NCBI GenBank assembly: GCA_036897095.1
Contig: JAYMSP010001506.1
Span: 1 to 31,404 of the forward strand
Length of the DNA stretch: 31,404 nt
Direction: 5' to 3'
Source: Plantago elongata
Lineage: Eukaryota; Streptophyta; Magnoliopsida; Lamiales; Plantaginaceae
The position numbers and the translations under genes were made by a program. Positions 12,249 to 22,195 of this stretch are shown here, in pieces. Position 1 is the stretch's first letter. Every line of letters starts with the position of its first letter. Under the pieces are notes generated by a model that worked only from the letters and a program-made list of their open reading frames with translations, searched no databases and had not been told where the DNA came from.

Positions 12249-12473
12249 ATGATGAGAAGACAAAAAAAGAACAAAGAAGCCCTATTTATTTTATTATTCT
12301 TTCAAAAGTTGTTCACAAAGACTTTCTCAAATGAAAAGCATTTCCTTCTAAACCACAGCACGATGTTCTATTTTTATTACGTTATTGTTAAGTTAAAAAT
12401 TTTTATCCAAAGTTATGCAGAATCTATACGTAAATACGACATTAGGATTTATAAAGAGATCGGGGATACATAG
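12249..12473 (+). CDS. Hypothetical ORF, 74 aa
   Basis: It starts with two consecutive ATG codons and runs 74 codons. The N-terminus is basic (MMRRQKKNKEA), followed by a hydrophobic stretch (LFILLFFQKLF) that could be a membrane or signal-like segment, a second aromatic and hydrophobic stretch around residues 40-53, and a more polar tail (YAESIRKYDIRIYKEIGDT). I recognise no family. Codon choice is A/T-ending like the rest of the island. It may be a real small gene or a chance frame, and there is no supporting duplicate in the window. Confidence 0.22.
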   Translation: MMRRQKKNKEALFILLFFQKLFTKTFSNEKHFLLNHSTMFYFYYVIVKLKIFIQSYAESIRKYDIRIYKEIGDT

Positions 12474-12580
12474 GCAGTATAATTAAATTAAGCGCTATTC
12501 TAAAATCATCTATTGCGTACTTATGATTCGTCAACTCAGATGTCAGAATTTCTATATATGTGACACGTTTTATAAATCGA

Positions 12581-12595
12581 ATATATATATATATA
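12581..12595. repeat. (AT)n microsatellite
   Basis: An uninterrupted AT dinucleotide run of about 7 units. Confidence 0.85.
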
Positions 12596-12643
12596 ACTTT
12601 CCTCTTATCTTCCTTGGTATTCTGTCTGGTTGCAGTGTTAATT

Positions 12644-12757
12644 TCACAGATTTTTCTTTGTGCTAATTCTTTTCTTTATAACAGCCAACTCACCAATACT
12701 AAATAGAAAGATCAACGATGATTGAGAGATTTGTGTCGGTTTTAGGTGCAACGCCAT
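12644..12757 (-). CDS. Small unidentified ORF, 37 aa
   Basis: An ATG at 12757 opens 37 codons to a TGA at 12644-12646. The product has a polar start (MALHLKPTQISQSS), a hydrophobic middle (LIFLFSIGELAVI) and a basic tail (KKRISTKKNL), which resembles a leader or small membrane peptide. Another frame over the same DNA is open for 27 codons, so I cannot tell which, if either, was coding. No family is recognised. Confidence 0.2.
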   Translation of the reverse strand: MALHLKPTQISQSSLIFLFSIGELAVIKKRISTKKNL

Positions 12758-13220
12758 TTTCTGTCAGGAATTTCCTTCTAATCTAATTTTCTATTCTATT
12801 TTCTTTTATATATATTTGTAAAAGGGGTTATGCACGGTAGTATAGGCGGAAGTTTAAACGAAAACAACTACATTGTTGTAGATTATAGAATTGCACCAAA
12901 GAATTAGAATGACTCCTGAAAATGTTGTATGAAGAAAATCGAGGTAGATAACCATTAATTAGTCCAAATATTTAGTCAACAGTGAATGTCAGCTTGAAAT
13001 GTTTCTTTGTAAGACATGTCTACTAATTACAATCAAGAAGTTTTTTTCCGGGTCTGGGTTATTGTATAGCTATGATTCGTATTTCCTTCCGCCAAATACT
13101 CGTGTGTAACAATCTAATGTAGAATATAGGCAAGGCAGCAATTACTTGTTATCTTGTGGTAAAAGCTATATCTAGGAGTTCTTACCCTCTTCTAATTGAA
13201 AATAAAGAAATGACGAAAGT

Positions 13221-13486
13221 CTACTTATTTCTATCTATAGTCCCTAGACGATTTATTAACTCTTTATTATTAGGATGAGGAAGCCATATTCCCCTAAAAC
13301 GAAAAGGATAACGTGAAAATGTATAAGCCATAAAGACGCAAGATACGAGATTCTTGTGTAACTTATTCTTGCCGTGCAGTAAGGAATAAATTTGAGGGGT
13401 AGCTTTGACGGGAGAGAACAAAAGATATCGTCCTGCAAGTAGTACCCTTTTACATAGGTAGATTCATAAAGGAAAGCTTCGGCCAT
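13221..13486 (-). pseudogene. Broken small protein gene, possibly ribonuclease-like effector (two overlapping frames)
   Basis: Two minus-strand frames overlap. One begins with ATG at 13486 (MAEAFLYESTYVKGYYLQDD) and ends at 13256. The other is open from 13463 to 13221 (80 codons, no ATG at its start). The first looks protein-like only at its N-terminal end and the second only after that, containing SRYPFRFRGIWLPHP. This is the pattern expected when a single gene has suffered a frameshift near 13425. A Y-x-[CK]-x-G-Y segment followed by D-D-I, and later Y-P-x-x-F-x-G, is the order seen in ribonuclease-like effectors of powdery mildews. Here the position usually held by cysteine is lysine. There is no clear signal peptide upstream. 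Confidence in a coding origin is moderate, and in the family low. Confidence 0.35.
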
Positions 13487-15128
13487 TCCTCTTATACGTT
13501 AGATATAATAGATCGGCAATGTATTTTCTGTATAATTTTGACGTTATTGCAATGTCATTTGTATTTATATTATAAATTGTGCACAAATTCCAGATTTTAG
13601 GAGATGCTACTTAACACCCTGCACAACAATATAACCCTTACATTATCTAAACATAAATACCCAAGGTGTATTTTTCTTCCCGGCATAAGAGAAAACCGAG
13701 CATTATGGAATATATATATGAATGATAAATGATAACGGCAAGATAGATTTATACGCGAATATTTTTCAATGAGAAGGCTCCTTTTCGGTTTTAGAGAAAT
13801 AAATCTATAAATTTATATAATAAAGACTGGCTCTTTCCGTGAACTCCCGAACTATAGTAGAAACATATACTTCTTTGCTTCCCCCTTGCCTTTATCTTCG
13901 ATTTTTATTTTATCGACTTTTCCCTTAAATTAAATATATATTACGTTACGCTAAATCACTAAAATGACTAGTAGTAATTGCTAGATACAAGGCATATATA
14001 TGGTTGCTCACCATATAGTAATAGAGCAGACTACAAGACTCTTTACTTACAATATAAAAACTGAGAATAATCTAGATTCGACAGGGCGTGACATGATATC
14101 ATCGTAAAGAGAAAATGAAATCAAGACATCCCTGGCAAGGGTGAAAAAGAGTCTAATCCATGGTACTCCTTAGTCAATTTTTTACGACCCGCGATACATT
14201 TTTGACTCTTTTATTTACAAGTCACAAGCAAAAGTAAGTCCTTTTTTCTATATTTTATACTATAACACAGTTGCTCACCAAATTACGAAATCTATTCTAC
14301 CCTTTCACCCACCAATTTCGAAAAATATGCCAAGTATTCGCCAATGACTAATTCTTTTTTTCCTCCCCTTGTCTCTGTCTGATTGTGTCCACGTTCTTTA
14401 GTTGTACTTGGTATTACTTACTAGACTGCTCAGTTAAGTTAAACCTGAAAGAAGTTCTTCTTAACTAACTCATTTACTCGAAATGGCCGAAACATTAGTT
14501 GCTCATGAAATGGAAACGAAAAAAGCGCTTATTTCCCCGCAGAGGGCATATAAGGAAAGATAATGAATAATTCTTTGTCTGTCTAATTTATTCTCTTTCT
14601 ATGTATTACTTGGGCGATGTTCTCAACCCCACAACAACATAAAAGATAAGTAATAAAAAGGGCATCCAATCCTTTAAGAGTTCCTACGTAGTATTGATTT
14701 TCTCGGAATGGGGTAAATAATACTAATGAATAGGGAATAAAACTTGAAGGCGGCATAGGTTATGGCCTAAATAAAAAAGAAATCGGCAGTAAAAAGTATT
14801 CATTCTATTAAAGAAAACATTTTAACCTATTACAATTAAAAAATAAACTAGGATTGCTCTTTGATTTGATTGGGCAATACAAAAAAGAATAAGTATGACC
14901 TATATTATATTCTCCTAGACTAGAATCAGCGAAAAGAAAGGAAACCCTTTATACTTAGAATTCCTACTTTTTCTTATCCAATATTAAGTTAAGTGTACTT
15001 TCAACCCCAGCAACTGTCTAACTTTACAATTTTAGTGAACTTTCTAACCGAAGATATCATTTTTCGACTCCTTACGAGTATTGAACTTTTTTAAAATAAA
15101 AAGAATTTCTTAGCTAGAAGTAGAAAAC
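13487..15128. other. Island DNA without a supportable gene
   Basis: This stretch is AT-rich but CA/TG-containing. Several short minus-strand frames of 25-50 codons look mildly protein-like, for example one near 14130-14210 with KKLTKEYHGLDSFSPLPG and one near 14440-14580 with FPYMPSAGK. None has a start, a partner exon or a duplicate in the window. They may be further eroded relics of the same kind as at 13221 or 15340, or chance. Confidence 0.25.
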
Positions 15129-15320
15129 ATGCTTTCTCCTAGTAGACTATTCAATTTTGAAAAAACTGAACCACGTTTACTACGTAAATTTATAGTTCTT
15201 ACTTTTTTTTGCACCTACAAAGTCTTGAAAAATCATAAAAAAAAGACCTTTTTAAACCTAAAATTAGAGCTTTTACTAGGGAAGGCGGGAAGTAAATACT
15301 CCGTAGTATCCAATTTATAG
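15129..15320 (+). CDS. Hypothetical ORF, 63 aa
   Basis: An ATG opens 63 codons. The product is basic and leucine/phenylalanine-rich (MLSPSRLFNFEKTEPRLLRK at the start), with no cysteines apart from one at about residue 29 and no recognised motif. It ends 19 bases from the minus-strand fragment at 15340. Coding status is uncertain. Confidence 0.2.
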   Translation: MLSPSRLFNFEKTEPRLLRKFIVLTFFCTYKVLKNHKKKTFLNLKLELLLGKAGSKYSVVSNL

Positions 15321-15339
15321 AAAATAAGAAATTGAGTTT

Positions 15340-15531
15340 CTAAGTTAGAATTAGATATATATATATATATTTTTTTTGAAAAGTTTCATCGACGTATAGG
15401 TCTAAATATATTTTTTGCTCTTTTCCCTTGCAGGCGTTAAGAATTTTGACAAAAGTTATTAGTCTATAGTATAGTAGTGAAACTCTGTCGAATCCAATTC
15501 CTTTGTGAGATAGGGTTCCACAGACGCTCGT
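15340..15531 (-). pseudogene. Start-less fragment with a G-x-D-R-V block, possibly ribonuclease-like effector C-terminus
   Basis: A frame with no start codon is open from 15531 to a TAG at 15340-15342 (63 codons). It reads CGTLSHKGIGFDRVSLL near its start, then a hydrophobic ITFVKIL, a single later cysteine, and a polar KGKEQKIYLDLYVDE. In N1/T1 ribonuclease-like proteins a G-x-D-R-V block is followed by a short hydrophobic strand and a terminal cysteine. The order here is similar, but the catalytic histidine context is not evident. The end of the frame runs through the AT microsatellite at 15355, so the true C-terminus is lost. Upstream minus-strand DNA (15540-15720) holds several stops but could be the remainder of the gene. 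Confidence 0.35.
15355..15378. repeat. (AT)8 followed by a T tract
   Basis: An AT dinucleotide run is followed by eight T, immediately inside the end of the minus-strand fragment above. Confidence 0.85.
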
Positions 15532-16491
15532 CTACGTCAAAAATTTAGTAAATAAAGGGGATTTCCTTAATAAGCAAAGTCTCTAAAATTATAGAATAAG
15601 TTACATTCAGCTGTGGGTTTAGACCGCCTTTATCGAATTTCCACCGTAACCTATAAAAATAAGCAAAGTTATTAGCCCCTTAAGGAATAGCTGTGTGTGA
15701 TGGGAACCCTTATAAGCAAGCTATAAGCTTTTGGTAGAAATTGGTATAAAAAAAGGGATGTTCTATTGGGTTATAACATATATATATATATATTTCATAA
15801 TGATTTCATTAAGGCATACTCCTAGTAAATTCTCACAGTATTTGGTTGACAGAAATAAAATAAGACGTACAGGACTAGTCGAGGGAGAGCTCCAATTAGA
15901 ACGTACGAAAAGCAAATAGAATTATAGTCAAGAAAGGAAAAGGGAAATATTCGATAGCTCCATAAAAAAAGGAATCTGCTCCATTAAGGAAGCTCCAAAC
16001 CAAAGGATGGATTAAGATATCCTCTTTATATATAAACCACATCTGCTATGACAACCCCTGCTGTGTAACTATAACGCAACTACTTTGATGTTTTCATTCT
16101 CTATTTTTTTCATACACGTGACAACAAATACAGATCCAATTTCATATGGTAAAGTTTCCACTATTATTTATTAGCAGGCATGTATACTCCAACATATTAT
16201 ATAACGCTATATATATAGAAACAAACATAATTATTTAACCAAAAGACAACCAAGCCGAAAGAATGAACTCTTAACTAGTTTACTAGTCAGTAAAGAGCTT
16301 CCAGAAGATAAGAAGAAAAATGTAGGTCTTTTTTATAATAGTAAAGAAAAAAGGAGATAGAAAGTTATCTCTATGAAATTTCGAAGAATACCAATTATTG
16401 ATCTTCTCCACTAAGACTAATCTAGATCCTATGCCTTCCCTTTCGATGTGTAGTAAGAATTTGCCGTGCTAGAATTATGACTAAGTTTATC
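15532..16491. other. Island DNA, no gene supported; contains an AT microsatellite
   Basis: The stretch contains an (AT)8 run at 15778-15793. A plus-strand frame at 15731-15919 starts with TTG and is carried partly by that microsatellite, so I do not call it. No other structure was found. Confidence 0.3.
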
Positions 16492-16563
16492 ATGAAACTC
16501 TTGTTTCTCGTGATTGAAATCCACTGGTATATCAACCTCACACGTATACGTTCTTATTTTTAA
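16492..16563 (+). CDS. Signal-peptide-like mini ORF, 23 aa
   Basis: An ATG opens 23 codons beginning MKLLFLVIEI, which has the basic-then-hydrophobic start typical of a fungal secretion signal. The frame closes after a short polar stretch. It could be the first exon of a lost secreted-protein gene, but no matching second exon was identified and it may be chance. Confidence 0.15.
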   Translation: MKLLFLVIEIHWYINLTRIRSYF

Positions 16564-17932
16564 AACAAGTTTATCTTATTCTCACAACTCTTTTCAATGT
16601 TGGCATAGCTTGGATTCGCTACTGCTTTCGTTCTGGGCGGATCTTTTTTAGATTATGTCCGTATATTTCTTCAATTGATTCTAATTAATTATATATAACC
16701 ATCATTGACTAAAAAATGCCACCTTAATTTTCTTAATGAGAAAATAAAATTCGAAAATAAATAAATAAGGAAGCGCACAGCAAGCATATACAAAATCATC
16801 TCTAATTGAATGATCTACGAATTTAGCCAATGCGGGAAATTCCATATTAAGGAAGGGTTTCTAATCTAAGGAATTAGTAGTAATGGACTCATAAATACTC
16901 ATCCCAAGTGCCCGGATCTAAATGTATTTCAAGTATTGGATTTTTTTCTAGGTTTGGCTTGTCCTTTTTCACCTGTTAAAAATAAAAAAAGGAAAGAGCC
17001 TCTGACAAGCAAGAACTTCTTTTTTTTTGTAACAGATCAATCTTTATAAATATAAAGGAGTCTACATCTTATTAGGAATTAGAAATAAATAAGGTATTCC
17101 CTTTGGATTATATTATTAGTCGGACCAAATAAAAGCCTAAGTATCAATTCCAAGTCTAAGCCAAAAAAGAAACATAAACAATTCTAAGGCAACTTTAAAT
17201 CATTTCCAAAATCTGAACTAGTCAACGCTCTCCAAGAATCTACACAAGGTCTCCACTCCACGAGTGCTTACATACAAAGTTATAAAATTGCTTTCTGCCA
17301 AATTACGAAAATTAGAATATTTTTCGTAATTGAAGGCAAAGCAAGATCGAGGATAGTATATGTTCAAATGAATTCTTTGGGTATTTTTATACTATACTTA
17401 ACTCTTACACTTAGTTTTTAAGCGGGTAGAAGAAAAAAAGAATAGGCATTATTAACATTTACGAAAAGGACAAAAGAAATCATACGAATCCTTTGTACCT
17501 AGAACATTCTTAGAATTAGACCAACTGCTTAGTATTTTACATATTGGATGACCCATAAGAGTGAGTTGAGGGGGATATTTTACGCAATGCAATAGTATTT
17601 TATTACTACAGCAAGCTAGATTCGCTCCTTTCTACATTCTTAGTGCAGCGCTGACTAACCTCCCTAGTCCTTGCTGCTTGCCACCTTTGCTCTCTTTTCT
17701 GCTCAGTATGCTTTTCATTAGGAAGTCTTGCTCTTCTCTTCATTCCACAAGCCTTCAAGAATCAAAGGCTCCCTCCTACTCTACCAATCCTAGTACAAGA
17801 AGGCAACCACCCACTCTTATAAAGTCCAAAGCCACATAAAGACAGGCAAAGCATTACTCAATGGATCTTCTCCACTAACCACACCACTTTTCGTTTTGTT
17901 CTTGCAGTGTACTTATATCTTGAAGTAGCGGA
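16564..17932. other. Leader region upstream of the gag relic
   Basis: Nothing clearly coding is present. A CT-rich, higher-GC stretch lies at 17630-17830. If the gag at 17933 belongs to a full element, its 5' LTR and leader should be here. A TGTTGGCATAGCT at 16598 resembles an LTR start and has a partial match at 29062, but the LTR end and primer-binding site are not recognisable. A hairpin lies at 17301-17331. Confidence 0.25.
17301..17331. repeat. Hairpin with 11-bp perfect stem
   Basis: The arms aattacgaaaa (17301-17311) and ttttcgtaatt (17321-17331) pair perfectly around a 9-base loop. Imperfect pairing continues outward (ctttctgcc against gaaggcaaag). No adjacent gene end or known element was found. 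Confidence 0.6.
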
Positions 17933-18437
17933 ATGCCTCCAAGGGGTCCGCACGATTTTGTTCCTTTATTGCCTAAAACTTCCGGTGATAATTCTCAGCA
18001 TACACCTTTTTGCCTAAAGAATTTCCCGTATTAGTATTAAAACCCGAAGATCAGTGGGAAGCATTAGTGGAAGCGGACTACTTGTTAGAAGAAGAAACAA
18101 GTAACAGTCAAAGTACTAGATCTCGTCCTAGGATCTATCTGACAGAAACGAGAAATAACCTTCACAACGAGTTCAATCAAGAAATGTTATGAATTACAAA
18201 CTGCAAAAAGAGGCCCTCCTGGCTAGCCTTGCTTTTGACTTTCTAGATTTACACAAACACAATACTACCTATATAGGAAATAAAGTGGTAGACGCTCTTC
18301 GAAGACAAGGAGTTCCATGCTAAGGTCTAGAAAACGATGTTCAAGTTATTTCGAGAGTTTTATGGTTGACAACATAGATTCTAACTTATGCTCAAAAAAA
18401 TGTCTTGGTGGGGAATCGACTTTTTCTTTTTTTTTAG
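17933..18437 (+). pseudogene. Decayed Ty1/Copia retrotransposon gag
   Basis: Three frames that shift into one another together read like the N-terminal half of a fungal Copia Gag (DUF4219/UBN2 type), the capsid-like protein of LTR retrotransposons. From the ATG at 17933 the first frame has LLPKTSGDN and LKNF, then stops at 18034. The frame open to 18192 continues with VLVLKPEDQWEALVEAD and NNLHNEFNQEM. A third frame, from about 18159, carries KVVDALRRQGVP, ENDVQVI and TYAQKNV, broken by TAA at 18321 and TAG at 18375 and ending at 18435-18437. The order (lysine-serine-G-D-N, aromatic-LKNF, QWEAL, then L-x-x-x-G-V and the late TYAQKN block) is what I know from that family. At least two frameshifts and two stops make it dead. 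It keeps many CA/TG, so it is far less RIP-mutated than the blocks. No pol domain was recognised downstream. Confidence 0.55.
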
Positions 18438-18580
18438 ATAGATACGTAGCTTTCTTTCATAAAAAACACAGGATCTATCTTTACTTCGTTCTTTCTCCAG
18501 TAGTTTTGTTCTCGGTCACGCACCAAAAGGAACTCCTATTTTCCTGCCTACAAGAAAGCTTTCTCCCACCCCACCGATAG
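18317..18580 (+). other. Open frame of 87 codons overlapping the gag relic, probably not a gene
   Basis: An ATG at 18317 opens 87 codons in a third frame across the end of the gag relic. Its first third coincides with gag sequence in another frame, so that part is a shadow. The rest is aromatic and hydrophobic (for example HRIYLYFVLSPVVLFSV) and could be a membrane segment or chance. I do not support it as an independent gene. Confidence 0.15.
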
Positions 18581-18623
18581 ATGACCAACCTTAGACACAG
18601 ACTAAACATTGTAAATAGTTAAT

Positions 18624-18815
18624 ATGAAAAAAAGGTCTAGGATTTCCAAAGAAAGACGAAATGTGATGGCGAACAAGGAAGGGTTAAAAAGTAAAGAAGA
18701 AGGATCGGGAGGTCATACTTTGCTAAATAAGCCACCTTTTCTTATTTTTTATTTAAAGAACGAAAAGAAGTCTAAACGAAAAAAAAACTCATTCCATTTA
18801 CCCCACGCTCATTGA
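18624..18815 (+). CDS. Lysine-rich hypothetical ORF, 63 aa
   Basis: An ATG opens 63 codons of a very basic product (MKKRSRISKERRN at the start, KNEKKSKRKK near the end) with a central GSGGHTLLNKPPFLIFYL. It lies where a Copia Gag would have its basic nucleic-acid-binding and zinc-knuckle tail, but the cysteines of a zinc knuckle are absent. It is either gag tail debris or an unrelated chance frame in purine-rich DNA. Confidence 0.2.
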   Translation: MKKRSRISKERRNVMANKEGLKSKEEGSGGHTLLNKPPFLIFYLKNEKKSKRKKNSFHLPHAH

Positions 18816-18829
18816 TATAGAATCGACTA

Positions 18830-21800
18830 GGACTAAGTATCTAGCTTTTTGCCGGGTTCTGCTTGATTTTTTTTTACTTTTTATGAAACTTATTCACGTT
18901 TATTCTTTTTCTATGTAGATGGTTTTGCACGATAGATAACAAGAATAATAAGAATTGACTTTGTTTGAACAAAGTTTTCTCTCTCTATTGTTGTGTTGGA
19001 TTTCTCTTATCTCTTTTCCGAGAGATCATCTTCTGATTTTAAAAATAATATTCTAGTTTAGGCGCATTTGTAATACACAACATCTACTTAAGGCCAAGGC
19101 GAATTTTATGGAGTACAAAAATGGACTTCTGTCTAATATTTTCTCTTTCTTCTATAAGTTGTGGATTCTTTACCCTTTCCGCAGCTTTTTATATACTAAT
19201 AATACTTACTCTTACTAATGGGTGTTAGAGAACGATACCAGAAAATGAAGCTTAAGGAAGACGCCCTACAACAAAAAACTTCTTAGGCTTGTTAAAACAC
19301 TACTTGCGGCGATTTATAGAAAAGAAAACAAAGTATACTACTTGCAACGACTAGAGAGATCAGTTATCAAAGTCTCTACTCTATATTATATCGCCTTATT
19401 CTTCTAATTCTCTGGCAGTTCATTCTCACACCGCTAAAAAAGACAAACTATACCCAGTCATATAATATATACATCGTCTCTATCATTAAGTTTCATTCTT
19501 AAACATAGACAGACATAATTTCCCATAAACAACTATAAATAAGAAAGACAGCAAGAAATCAGAACTCGAAAGGGCTTTATCTATAAGAGTCTAAAAATTA
19601 GGCACAAATGAAGAAATGGAAAAAGTTGATTGCATCAAGTAAAAGAACAAATAGCTACAGACCCATGAAAGATATACCAACATCGTAGTAATCATATAGT
19701 AAATAAATAGATTATAGAGTATTTTGATTTTAACAACAAACAATACAGGAAATGGGAGTCCTACAAGATCTTTAAGCCCTTATTCGTCATACTTAATTAA
19801 CTAAGAGTTAGTACTGGACTAAACGAGTTTTACTTACCCAACCTATCTTTCTTTTCTTTCGTATGCTCAAATTCCTTCTAAAGAAAATATAAAAAAATGA
19901 CTCTTTTCCTGATAGATTTATTACTACAATTAAATTACACAAAAAAACGCATACCTTAATAGCCATGAATTAACCTTCAATACCTGCCGTGACTACATAG
20001 TTGTGAATTATAATTGAATGAATGTTGGGGAAAGGGGAAATTTAGAAGAAATCAGTAATAAAAAATGAATCTAATGATGCATAGCAACAAAATATTTGTT
20101 AAAGTAATAAAGAGATATCTATCCTGTATGTAATTTAAATTTTATATACAGATACTCAATACAATTAAGTAGAAATCTCATAAAATATGCGTTTATGCGG
20201 GATTCCAACGAGCAATATATTATATGTAGGAGAAGGTTGTAGGTAAGAAAATGATATTTTTAAGATTTAGTTAGCCTACTTCGTGTTTTGTCTGAACCCC
20301 GAGGATCCTAGTGATGAAAGCTTTTCTCAATTGTATCTCAACAAACAATATGGATATGCCAAAATAGAACATGTATTAAAAAGTAGGATTCTGGAAAGTT
20401 ATCTCATTTTAGTTAGTTCTAAATAAAAGAAAAGTTTACCATATCTAATATACTGGGCGTATTCTTGTTACGGGGTTAAGAAAAATAGAAAATTTGGTGT
20501 CATTTATATTATATATACCCTTTTCTTTTGGTTTTTCCCATCATCATTTTTTTGCTCTTTCAAAACGAGTAGACTAACTTAGAAAAGCTCTCTTCATTAT
20601 TTATCCTATAAAAAACACAAAACACTTGTTCAAATGCTTGCCGATGCTCTCTCTAATTCTAATGGAGGAATCTGTGTAAGCAGACGAATATTCTTCAGAT
20701 TCTAAAGTAAAAAATGAAATTAACAAAGCACTGTAAATGTAAAAAAAGTCGATGATGCATTTTCCTTCATACTTTGGGCAAGCGATTCTTTTCCTTAATT
20801 TCTTAATAAAGAAAACGGCGATAAAGAGTATACACGGTTAGAGTAAGATCCTTTTCGTGATGTTCTGTAAAATAGCTTGTAATAGAGATCTAATAGAATA
20901 TCACCTCCATTCTTAAATTCTCTTAATGAAAATACAAGATTAAATATAGACAAGCCTAGATTAGGCACTCAGTACCGGGCTTTCTCTTTCATATTATTTT
21001 ATTTCAGAAATAATATTTATGTACTCTCCCCCAGTATTGGGGATATACTTATGTCTACTTTTAGAATATGTGTAAGGTGACAAGGCTCATAAGTTAGACC
21101 ATAGACTGAATGCTAACTCTTATTTATAGAATCTAATTGACAAATACTCGTGCACGTGTATGCCCCTTAAAGGGAACTAACCTTTAGACTTTATTTTGTA
21201 AAGTAGATTTCGCTGTACATCTCTTTCTTATCTTACTTCATTATAAAATAATAAAGACCACCCCAGGCCCAGGTTAGGTACTGCATTATTCACTTAATTT
21301 AACTATTATTTCAATATTTATTTGTAGGTCATTAATCGAAATAAGTTGAAAGAGACAAAGAAATAGAATTCGTAGAGTAGTGGGAAAAAGCTTTTGGAAA
21401 TAAAAAATAGATTCACGGAAGAAAATGCTGACTATATGAAAAGAAATTAGAAAGGTTATTAGACTAGGATTAAAATTCTACATGTATTTATCCTGATTTA
21501 TATATTGATTAAGATCCGGATATGGATGATAAATAAATAGATATTTCTAGGGGTGGGTGATAGGGAGTAGTAAAAATCCGAGACAAGAAGGAAACAAAAT
21601 GAGCATCTTAGTACAAACACTAATAAACAATTCTATATTAGATATTCACAGGAGTAGCATACAGTAAAAAGCAGCTTACCAGTAGCAAGCTAAAGTAAAC
21701 GTGTATATAATATGTAGGGAGTGTTTTTATTTGACTAAGTGCCACATATTTTTTAATACTCTCTTGATATTTCTATCTTGTTCTTGTAGAATTTCATTGA

Positions 21801-21860
21801 GATATGAAGTAAAGGTGATAAAGAAAAATTTTTTTGATAACTACTGAAAAGGAGAAGAGT
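18830..21860. other. Long AT-rich island stretch, nothing recognised
   Basis: About 3 kb with ordinary CA/TG use but no frame above about 40 codons that looks coding, no RNA gene and no clear repeat. If the gag relic belonged to a complete Copia element, integrase and reverse transcriptase should fall here, but I found no convincing catalytic motif. From about 21700 the composition changes toward the RIP type. Confidence 0.35.
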
Positions 21861-22167
21861 CGTACCTTAAGCTTAAAATATATAATACATACAAGCGTCT
21901 TATTAAAGTATTTGGCTACTTAAATTCTATGCGTTCGGTTACTTATCACCCATTCATGTGTTATTACTCGGTCTAAGAAAGGTTTACTCTAGCAGTACTC
22001 TACAAATAATAAAGGCACATCATACTTTATTTATTATAGAAGGTACAAATACTATAATCTCTAGATATCCTACACTATATTTTAGAAATAGCATGTCCGA
22101 GTTATTAAAGAATACTTAGATAAATAATACTAAACGTGCCATATATAAGAGGGTTTCCAGTCTCTCT

Positions 22168-22195
22168 TTACGTCTATCAATATAGATAGACGTAA
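22168..22195. repeat. Hairpin with 11-bp perfect stem
   Basis: The left arm 22168-22178 (ttacgtctatc) pairs perfectly with 22185-22195 around a 6-base loop. It includes four GC pairs, unusual within this AT-rich block. Confidence 0.75.

Noticed and set aside
12018..12263. 81-codon hydrophobic minus-strand frame
   Set aside because: It is the complement of the lysine-rich frame at 11999-12196. Poly-lysine codons read backwards give phenylalanine and leucine, and no feature supports it.
15731..15919. 62-codon plus-strand frame
   Set aside because: It begins with TTG and its middle is the AT microsatellite. The remainder matches nothing I recognise.
17606..17743. 45-codon minus-strand frame rich in arginine and glutamate
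   Set aside because: It has an ATG and a charged composition but lies opposite a CT-rich stretch that explains it, with no homologue or partner exon evident.
16400..17878. 15-bp repeat gatcttctccactaa at 16400 and 17864
   Set aside because: The match does not extend convincingly on either side, so chance in low-complexity DNA cannot be excluded.
18010..18192. 60-codon frame as an independent gene, and its ATGA overlap with the next frame as translational coupling
   Set aside because: It starts with TTG, and its sequence continues the gag text of the preceding frame. The overlap is better explained as frameshift decay of one retrotransposon gene than as coupled cistrons.
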